Assembly: GCA_013214975.1 (NCBI GenBank)
Contig: JABSPR010000026.1
Span: 12,248 to 25,703, forward strand
From: Flavobacteriales bacterium
Lineage (GTDB): Bacteria; Bacteroidota; Bacteroidia; DT-38
Reading direction: 5' to 3'
Length of the DNA stretch: 13,456 nucleotides
The notes under the pieces were generated by a model. That model was not told where the DNA came from, made no database searches, and worked only from the letters and a program-made list of their open reading frames with translations. Numbering within the stretch: the stretch's first letter is position 1; every line of letters begins with the position of its first letter. Position numbers and translations under genes: made by a program. Shown here one piece after another: positions 7,710-13,456 of this stretch.

Positions 7710-9149
7710 GTGCACAGAAAGTTTCTATTAAATCTAACCTTGCTACTGGTTCTTAATTTAATTATTAAGCCTACTTGGATATTTTGGATAGACAGAGGTG
7801 TGCAAAATACCGTTGGCGATGCTTATGGTGTTTATTTTGCAATGTTCAATTTTGCGATGTTGTTCAATATCTTCTTGGACATGGGTATCACTACCTATAA
7901 CAATAAAAACATAGCCCAAAACGCACAGCTTATTACCAAGTACGTATCCGGAATCGTTGTTTTCAAATCACTTCTTTTTGTTGTTTACTTATGTGTTACC
8001 ATGCTCTTGGGATTCCTTCTGGGATATGACGACATACGCTTTCAATTCTTGGTTTTTCTAACCATCAACCAGTTCCTAGTCTCGTTCATACAATACTTAA
8101 GGACTAATATATCGGCATTGCAATTCTTTACATTAGATAGTGTTTTATCCGTTTTGGATAAACTCTTGATGATCATCTTCTGTGCATTGTTAATCCATAC
8201 TAATGTGATGGGGATTGAATTTTCCTTGATCGCATTTATCTGTATGCAAACCATGGCATATTTAGTTACTGCGATAATTGTATTTATTGCTGTGTTGTCG
8301 AAAGTGGAGCGAATAAGTCTGAAGCTAAATGTTCCTTTTCTCATGGCTATTGCAAAGGAGACGATGCCTTACGCTTTACTCACTTTAACCATGGTTTTTT
8401 ATTACCGTGTAGATGCGGTAATGTTAGATTTCATGCTACCTAATCAAGAAGCTGAAACGGCAGTTTATGCGCAGGCCTATCGATTAATGGATGCCGTGGT
8501 GCAGTTTGGTTACTTAATAAGCATGCTACTCTTGCCGATGTTTGCTCGTATGTTAAAAGACAAAGAGAGCGTTAATAGTTTAGTTAAGCTCTCGTTCAAC
8601 ATCATTATTATTCCTGCGCTTATCCTAGCGTTTATTGTAAACGAGTACTCGGCTCTTATAATGGATGCCTTGTATAATCGTCATGTAGAATTGTCGGCTC
8701 CGGTGCTTACAATTCTAATGTGGTGCTTTGTAGCTATATCCTCTACTTATGTTTTCGGAACGGTTTTAACTGCTAATGGAAGTGTAAAGCTGTTGAACAA
8801 AATAGCCTTCGCCGGCTTGTTGTTGAATGTAGGTCTGAATGTAGTGTTCATCCCTGAGTTTATGGCCTACGGTTCTGCAATGGCAAGTTTAGTAACACAG
8901 GTATTAGTTGTTCTGTTTCAAATTTATCACTGTAAGAACATCTTTAAGTTCAATGTTGATTTCAAGTACCTAGCTTCTCTGTGTGTGTTCGGCACAGTTG
9001 CATACGCCTCCGTATTCTTATCCAACTTGTATCTAGATAACTTCACCTTGCAAATGGCTGTTTCAATTTTAATCCCTGCCACGTTTGCTGTCGGAATTAG
9101 ATTAATTGACCTCGGAGATATCTATAAGATTGTATTGAAAAAGGGATAA
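7710..9149 (+). CDS. Polysaccharide/lipopolysaccharide flippase (MATE/Wzx-like, MOP superfamily)
   Basis: An inner-membrane protein of about 479 residues with some 12-14 predicted membrane helices across its length. It is of the Wzx/RfbX type, which flips undecaprenyl-linked glycans to the periplasm. The N-terminus 'RKFLLNLTLLLVLNLIIKPT', the 'RGVQNTVGDAYGVYFAMFNF' segment and 'FLDMGITTYNNKNIAQN' match the Bacteroidota 'lipopolysaccharide biosynthesis protein' family. Frame-opening continues upstream to 7653 with no ATG. I prefer the GTG at 7710 (Val before 'HRKF') because homologues I recall begin one to a few residues before 'RKFLLNL'. A TTG at 7686 would add eight residues. It lies 75 bp after the amidohydrolase pair on the same strand, so read-through is possible. 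No glycosyltransferases are next to it. Confidence 0.88.
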   Translation: MHRKFLLNLTLLLVLNLIIKPTWIFWIDRGVQNTVGDAYGVYFAMFNFAMLFNIFLDMGITTYNNKNIAQNAQLITKYVSGIVVFKSLLFVVYLCVTMLLGFLLGYDDIRFQFLVFLTINQFLVSFIQYLRTNISALQFFTLDSVLSVLDKLLMIIFCALLIHTNVMGIEFSLIAFICMQTMAYLVTAIIVFIAVLSKVERISLKLNVPFLMAIAKETMPYALLTLTMVFYYRVDAVMLDFMLPNQEAETAVYAQAYRLMDAVVQFGYLISMLLLPMFARMLKDKESVNSLVKLSFNIIIIPALILAFIVNEYSALIMDALYNRHVELSAPVLTILMWCFVAISSTYVFGTVLTANGSVKLLNKIAFAGLLLNVGLNVVFIPEFMAYGSAMASLVTQVLVVLFQIYHCKNIFKFNVDFKYLASLCVFGTVAYASVFLSNLYLDNFTLQMAVSILIPATFAVGIRLIDLGDIYKIVLKKG

Positions 9150-9167
9150 GTGTAGTTCATAAGGATA

Positions 9168-9930
9168 TCAATATAGGAGGTATTCGGTTCTTCGGTTGAC
9201 GGCTTTATTGGCTTCAGTGCTGTTGGCTAATGTTGGTCTAGATTCCCCATAATGTTCCGAGTTAATTCTGTTTTCAGGAAGCTCTAAAGAGATCAAGAAT
9301 TTAACCACTTCATTTGCTCTATTCTTTGAAAGAGTCATGTTAGAACTGTACGTCCCGTCACTGTCGGTATGCGCCATAATTCTAACTTGAAGATGGCTTC
9401 GGGTATCGAGATAATTATATAAGGATATCAATTCGTGCTCGCCAGCTCTGTTTATATTCCATTTGTTGGTCTCGAAGTATACCCATTCGAACGTGGTGAT
9501 TTTATTTGTAAGAATCTGTTTTATTATATATTGGTGAGGTATCGAGTATAACCCCATTTAAATGTGAAGCGATTGGCTCATCTATTTTTATCGAAATGCC
9601 ATTACGTTTATTGTTACTTCTAATATTTACATCCTTAGAAGTAAGGAAGGGTTCAATACTATTTTCTGATTTGTTTTTTTTCTCGGTGCGATCATAATTT
9701 CTAGATTGCTTAATTCCTTTTGTCGAGAATTTACTTTTCTGTTTTCGTCTTCTGTGGTTATCTTGTCTAATACAGTCTCTTCTAAAGCATAATGCGAATG
9801 ATATGGATTTTTTCTTTGTATGCAGAACGACTACACCAGGTATTAACGTTTGGGAATAAGAAGATAAAACAGAAAAAATACAAAGGCATATTGGTAATAC
9901 GAATCAAATTGAAATGATTGTGAACTTCAT
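9168..9930 (-). pseudogene. OmpA-family outer-membrane protein, broken by a stop and frameshift(s)
   Basis: The intact C-terminal piece (about 9168-9515) is an OmpA/MotB peptidoglycan-binding domain: 'VYFETNKWNINRAGEHEL', 'AHTDSDGTYSSNMTLSKNRA', 'YGESRP', 'NRRTEYLLY'. It has no signal peptide of its own. Reading upstream on the same strand, an ATG at 9930 begins a typical lipid-export-like leader, 'MKFTIISI', stop (TGA, 9904-9906), 'FVLPICLCIFSVLSSYSQ'. That frame then stays open to a TAA at 9502-9504, where it must shift by one base to enter the OmpA domain. Between about 9813 and 9681 the next frame over gives more protein-like sequence ('YALEETVLDKITTEDENRK'), bounded by A6 and A8 runs, so two more compensating shifts are likely. 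Total span is 763 bases, one more than 254 codons. A former secreted cell-wall-anchoring protein, not functional as written. Confidence 0.75.
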
Positions 9931-10014
9931 TATAGGAAATAGTTTATGACTACTTCTTAATGTTCAAAATTTGAAAAGGTGACCTAGGTAGGCTAGTTAT
10001 TTTGATTAATCCAA

Positions 10015-11244
10015 TTAGTGAGGAGTATTGGAGATCTCGGTTAACAACCTTTTTTTATAATCTGCCAGATTGTTTCTTACCCAAGTTGCACTCTCGTGTA
10101 AGTACTCCTGCTTCCTGATAAAGAAGAGGTTCTTATGGTATGATTGATTCTCCACCTGAGATATTTCATCTTTATTTTTATTAAAAAAATCTTCCAAATA
10201 CCCTGCACTCGATATACGTTTGAGTTCGGATGTATACATTTCAACAAACTCTTTATCTAAAAACAGATTAGACCATTTCAGACATTTTAAATAAGTGTCA
10301 TCGAAAATAAACTTAGTCATCATCTTCCTTCTGCATTGTCCATCGAAACCAATCGGTTCTAACCTATCGGTAGAAGGGTTGTAATAAAATCTTCTGTTGT
10401 GCCATCTCAATCCGTGATGGGCACCAGATAATTCGGATATGGCAATATGTGTTGCTAATCTTTTAATATCGAATACTTCGCTTGCTGTCTTTCTGCTTTT
10501 TCTAAAATCATCGAGTAACGCCACTGCTCTGTCAACGTGGTTGGAATCTAGTGGTACCGTTTGCATGAATACTTTTATAGGTGAGTCACTGTATATGTGT
10601 TTTTCATTTTTGAATTTTACAGAGTCATTTAATACCATATCATTCCATAAGGCATCTTCTGTAATACAGATAATTGGACCTCTTGGTCTATCGAAGCGAT
10701 CTGTAATATGATGCGTGAAGTGCCCTTCGAAAGTGCAAACCGTTTGATGTCCGTTAATGCTAAAATCTACTACACCTGAGTTAAGAGATAAAATATTCTC
10801 TTGTTCCATCATCTTCAAAAAGATCCATTCCTTTAAAAAACGTCTGGCTCCAAAGCCCTGAAACGAGAGTTTGTAATTCCCTAAAGCATTTTTGTTCTTC
10901 AATATTTTTACACCATACGAAGGAGGATAAGGTCTAAAATGATCTAATTTATCTCCCTTCAATCGGATCTTTATTTTCATGGAATCTCCTTGATATACCA
11001 GAAGGGCTTTGACATACTGTTTGTGCGAATTTTTTATTTTTTTTGTTTCCAATACGTCGTCTCGCAACGAATCTAAGAACGCTAATTTTTTGTCGGATAT
11101 AACAATTTCGATTCTTTCAATATCTGTAGATAGAGATTTGATATAACGATACGATGTGAACGAAATAAAAACGACAAGTACGAGGTACAAAAATTTGATA
11201 CCCCAGTATTTGATTTTAGTAAGAATGTTTTGGTCCTCGTTCAT
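10015..11244 (-). CDS. CotH-kinase-like membrane-anchored protein
   Basis: A 409-residue protein with one N-terminal membrane helix (about 15-32), then a presumably periplasmic domain. 'KIRLKGDKLDHF' (92-103), 'YKLSFQGFGARRFLKEWIF' (124-142), 'EGHFTHHITDRFDRPRGPII' (173-192) and 'HNRRFYYNPSTDRLEPIGFD' (282-301) follow the order seen in Bacteroidota CotH-type proteins; characterised CotH from Bacillus spores is an atypical protein kinase of spore-coat proteins. The substrate here is unknown. Many relatives I recall carry a long extra C-terminal region, whereas this one ends shortly after the kinase-like core ('LLTEISNTPH'), and the 84 bp after its stop have stops in all frames. It may be a short subfamily or a truncation. 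The ORF itself is uninterrupted, although both same-strand neighbours are broken. Start ATG at 11244 is well placed before the membrane helix. Confidence 0.65.
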   Translation of the reverse strand: MNEDQNILTKIKYWGIKFLYLVLVVFISFTSYRYIKSLSTDIERIEIVISDKKLAFLDSLRDDVLETKKIKNSHKQYVKALLVYQGDSMKIKIRLKGDKLDHFRPYPPSYGVKILKNKNALGNYKLSFQGFGARRFLKEWIFLKMMEQENILSLNSGVVDFSINGHQTVCTFEGHFTHHITDRFDRPRGPIICITEDALWNDMVLNDSVKFKNEKHIYSDSPIKVFMQTVPLDSNHVDRAVALLDDFRKSRKTASEVFDIKRLATHIAISELSGAHHGLRWHNRRFYYNPSTDRLEPIGFDGQCRRKMMTKFIFDDTYLKCLKWSNLFLDKEFVEMYTSELKRISSAGYLEDFFNKNKDEISQVENQSYHKNLFFIRKQEYLHESATWVRNNLADYKKRLLTEISNTPH

Positions 11245-11357
11245 GTAATCGTCGCAAGTGTTTTACCAGCGTTTGTTATTGTTGTCTCGTACGTATGGGA
11301 TAAAAGTAATAAGAATGTAGCCACTACCCGATAGCTATCAGTGTTGTTGTATACTGT

Positions 11358-11771
11358 TTACTTAAGCTTCCTTTCAGAGACATCTATCTCTAGTTCATTG
11401 ATGCTGGCAAATCTCTTTTTCATTAATCCATTCTCGTCGAACTCCCAATTCTCGTTGCCATATGCTCTGTGCCATTTGTCATACTCGTCCTGATATTCAT
11501 ATTCGAAACGAACAGCAATGCGATTATCAGAGTGTGCCCAATATTCTTTTCGGAGCTTGTAGTTTCTTTCCTTCGTCCACTTATTATTTAGAAACTTTAC
11601 AATTTCTTCTCTTCCATTAATGAATTCGTTCCTATTTCTCCATTCACTATCAATAGTATATGCCAGGCTTACTTTGTCGGAATCCTTTGAATTCCAACCA
11701 TCTTCTGCCATTTAAATTTTCTGTTTGGCTGTTTCTTCAGTGAAGGGTGGGAGAGGTAGTTTTTGTGCCAT
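11358..11771 (-). pseudogene. NTF2/SnoaL-like DUF1348 protein, in-frame TAA at codon 20
   Basis: The longest open piece starts at 11711 (117 residues) and matches the DUF1348 family of small NTF2-like fold proteins: 'AEDGWNSKDSDKVSLAYT', 'SEWRNRNEFINGREEIVKFL', 'KLRKEYWAHSDNRIAVRFEY', 'YGNENWEFDENGLMKKR', 'ASINELEI'. These proteins normally have about 20 more residues at the start. Those residues are present upstream in the same frame from an ATG at 11771 ('MAQKLPLPPFTEETAKQKI'), but codon 20 is TAA (11712-11714), a one-base change from CAA or AAA. The next codon is ATG, so re-initiation could still give a slightly short protein. The C-terminus ('ERKLK') is also shorter than relatives I recall. 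It begins 4 bp after the broken methyltransferase gene, suggesting a former operon. Molecular function of the family is not established. Confidence 0.8.
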
Positions 11772-11775
11772 AATA

Positions 11776-12707
11776 TTATTTACTGTTTTCGTTGATGCTT
11801 CTACTCATGCTTCTAATATGTTCAGGACCTATTCTGCAGCATCCTCCAATAATATCTGCTCCCAATTTTAGCCATTCTTTGGTCATCTCTGCAAATAGTT
11901 TTGGTTCTGATATACCCAGCCAGGTTTTACTTTCGGCATTGTAAGCCTCTCCCGAATTTGGATATACAACTATTTTTTTATCACAGTCGCTCGCTATTAT
12001 ACACTTTATTATTTCGGAGATATATTTAGGGTCGGTACAATTAACGCCAACGGCAAAGACTTTTGGATGATTTTTAAAGATTGCAACACATTCCTTAATC
12101 CCTGATCCATCATTTAAATGTCGTTCATCTTTACAAGAGAAGGATATCCATGCTGGTTTATTAAAATCAATTAAGATATCGGAGAGTATTGTTGCTTCTT
12201 GAAAACTTGGGATAGTCTCGCAGGCCAGAATGTCTGCATTTGATCGATCTAATATTCTGATCCTATCAAAGTGAAATTCTCTCAATGTTTCATCAGAAAC
12301 ACCATAGTCGCCTCGATACTCTGAGCCGTCAGCCAAATATGCACCATAAGGGCCCACACTAGCAGCAATGAGAGGTTTGAAATTAATAACACCTGAATCT
12401 AAAGCACTTTTAATTGCAATTTCAGCTAACTGAATTGATTTCAGAATAAGTTTTTCAGCTGTATCTCTTGTATAATCGATAGCGATTAATCCAGAAATAG
12501 ATGCTTGATAGCTCGATGTGATAATACACTGAGCTCCTGATTTAAGATAATCAAGATGTGCTTGAATGATAGCATCTGGATTTTTCTCTATAAATTAGCA
12601 GTCCATAATTTATGATTCAAATCGCACCCTTGCTCTTCTAATACATTTGATAGGCCTCCATCTAGTATCAATGGGTACTTATCTATCAGGATGGTATCAG
12701 TTTTCAT
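11776..12707 (-). pseudogene. mmuM: Homocysteine S-methyltransferase (MmuM-like), one-base frameshift
   Basis: The 194-codon C-terminal piece (11776-12357) carries the zinc-thiolate signatures of the homocysteine methyltransferase barrel: 'ACETIPSFQEA', 'GVNCTDP' (first Cys) and 'ADIIGGCCRIGPEHI' (Cys pair). The N-terminal part is also present: an ATG at 12707 gives 'LILDGGLSNVLEEQGCDLNH', then 'KLWTANL' and a TAG at 12588-12590. One frame over, the barrel resumes at once ('IEKNPDAIIQAHLDYL') and runs uninterrupted into the C-terminal piece. The full span is 932 bases, one short of 311 codons, consistent with a single-base deletion and with the roughly 310-residue length of E. coli MmuM. The family makes methionine from homocysteine using S-methylmethionine or SAM. 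Without the N-terminal third of the barrel no activity is expected. The GTG at 12357 is only an apparent start. Confidence 0.88.
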
Positions 12708-12941
12708 ACGTTTTAATTAGTTTTCTATCAAACCAGTATTGGATTTCAAATACCTTTTACTAAACGAATACTCACAGAACACTAAACTAAATTGCGCTTG
12801 TTCCTTCTATCTCTACATAAAAATAATAATTGTTTTGTCAAGGAACCACAGGTTATATTTCAATTAAAAATTGAGGACTTTACTTCCTTTTAGCAAAAGA
12901 CTTCTTGACCTTTGAACCGATAAGATTATAGAAAACGGAAT
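12708..12941. other. Divergent intergenic region between mmuM remnant and rapA
   Basis: This 234-base AT-rich spacer separates two outward-facing genes and should hold both promoters. Apart from one candidate promoter for rapA I see no conserved motif, RNA gene, or coding frame in it. The minus-strand frame at 12880-13065 that enters it is a shadow of rapA. Confidence 0.6.
12830..12861 (+). promoter_or_regulatory. Candidate Bacteroidota-type promoter for rapA
   Basis: TTG at 12830-12832, a 21-base spacer and TATATTTC at 12854-12861 fit the Bacteroidota housekeeping pattern TTG-N(17-23)-TAnnTTTG with one mismatch in the -7 box. The implied leader to the ATG at 12942 is about 75 bases. In AT-rich DNA such matches occur by chance. 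Confidence 0.3.
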
Positions 12942-13456
12942 ATGGAGGATTTTTATCCAGGTCAGAGATGGACGAGTACAGGAGAACCTGAGTTAGGGGT
13001 GGGCGTTGTTGTCGAGGCAAATTATGGTCGCGTACAGATACACTTTCCAGTTTCCGACGAAACACGTCAATATGCCGAAGACAATTCTCCGCTAAGAAGA
13101 ATAATCTTTAAACCAGGAGATACAATTGCAGACGCTAATCAACAAGCTTTTGTTATTGAGCGCGTGCAAGAGGGAGGTGACTTGTTAATTTATATTGGCA
13201 AGGATGGAACACTATCTGAAGCAGATCTTGGTGAAGTGGCAATAAAGCATGGAGTTGACGATCGCTTGTTAAATGGCGATGTGGAAAACCCAGATGTATT
13301 TGCCTTAAGAAGAAAGACATTGGAGTACGACCATGCCCGTAGAATTTCCCCAATCAATGGATTTGTTGGTGGACGAATAGACTTAATTCCTCATCAATTG
13401 TACATAGCACACGAGGTAAGTTCGCGTTACGCACCACGTGTATTACTTTCCGATCA
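12942..13456 (+). CDS. rapA: RNA polymerase-associated protein RapA, N-terminal part (3' end outside window)
   Basis: The frame opens at an ATG at 12942 (an in-frame TAA at 12921 rules out an earlier start) and runs off the window after 171 codons. RapA is a SNF2-family ATPase that binds RNA polymerase and helps release it after transcription. The N-terminal Tudor-like domains are recognisable: 'PGQRWTSTGEPELGVGVVV' (6-24), 'VQIHFP' (31-36), 'TRQYAEDNSPLRRIIFKPGD' (41-60) and 'LLIYIG' (81-86). Then comes the helicase entry motif 'LIPHQLYIAHEV' (148-159) and 'RYAPRVLLSD' (162-171). The Walker A motif expected directly after it lies outside the window. The last partial codon is CA-, so Gln or His follows 'LLSD', where E. 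coli RapA has Glu. It is divergent from the methyltransferase remnant and shows no visible lesion. Confidence 0.92.
   Translation, partial: MEDFYPGQRWTSTGEPELGVGVVVEANYGRVQIHFPVSDETRQYAEDNSPLRRIIFKPGDTIADANQQAFVIERVQEGGDLLIYIGKDGTLSEADLGEVAIKHGVDDRLLNGDVENPDVFALRRKTLEYDHARRISPINGFVGGRIDLIPHQLYIAHEVSSRYAPRVLLSD

Noticed and set aside
9159..9432. 14-base direct repeat ATAAGGATATCAAT at 9159-9172 and 9419-9432
   Set aside because: A repeat of this length is near chance expectation for an AT-rich 13-kb window, and the second copy is within the OmpA-domain coding sequence; no flanking signature of an element.
9904..9906. TGA in the OmpA-like leader as a recoded tryptophan or selenocysteine codon
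   Set aside because: TGA serves as the normal stop of the first amidohydrolase gene (6355-6357), and the same gene has an independent frameshift, so decay explains it better.
11322..11343. Palindrome GATAGCTATC (11330-11339) with outer CACT/AGTG, downstream of the DUF1348 stop
   Set aside because: The inner palindrome leaves no proper loop, the arms are unequally spaced and the following T-tract is weak, so a terminator call is not supported.
12880..13065. 61-codon minus-strand frame at the rapA start
   Set aside because: It overlaps the clear rapA N-terminus in antisense and resembles no family.

Overview
The window looks like a chromosomal segment of a free-living Bacteroidota bacterium (Flavobacteriia or Cytophagia type). 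The evidence is an AT-rich composition, a Type IX secretion (T9SS) C-terminal sorting domain on a secreted protein, a Bacteroidota-style amidohydrolase pair, a flavobacterium-like O-antigen/polysaccharide flippase, start codons without clear Shine-Dalgarno sequences, and a possible TTG/TAnnTTTG-type promoter. No RNA gene, transposase, phage gene, CRISPR array or integration site was found, and no stretch above 300 bases lacks a gene.

Layout. (1) 1-1590, plus: 3' part of a secreted arylsulfotransferase-like protein with a T9SS tail. (2) 1587-3246, minus: a two-gene unit of a small four-helix membrane protein followed by the ribosome-associated GTPase HflX; the hflX stop codon overlaps the stop of the convergent sulfotransferase-like gene. 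(3) 3349-7634, plus: two exported amidohydrolase-family proteins joined by an ATGA overlap. Together they carry three amidohydrolase-like modules, of which only one keeps the metal-binding residues. (4) 7710-9149, plus: a polysaccharide flippase. (5) 9168-12707, minus: a same-strand block with an OmpA-like gene, a CotH-kinase-like gene, an NTF2/SnoaL-like (DUF1348) gene and a homocysteine S-methyltransferase gene. Three of these four are broken by stop codons or frameshifts. (6) 12942-13456, plus: the start of a RapA (RNA-polymerase-recycling SNF2 ATPase) gene, cut by the window edge just before the Walker A motif.

The clearest observation that simple ORF reading misses is the decay in block 5. 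The DUF1348 gene has a TAA at codon 20, directly followed by an ATG. The methyltransferase has a one-base frameshift near codon 39. The OmpA-like gene has a stop inside its signal peptide and at least one frameshift, probably three. Coding genes on both sides read cleanly, so this is either a locally decaying accessory block or a locally poor assembly. Two of the lesions are substitution-type stops, which favours real decay. I do not see a convincing new multi-gene system here; the nearest to unusual biology is the amidohydrolase pair built mostly from metal-site-deficient modules.
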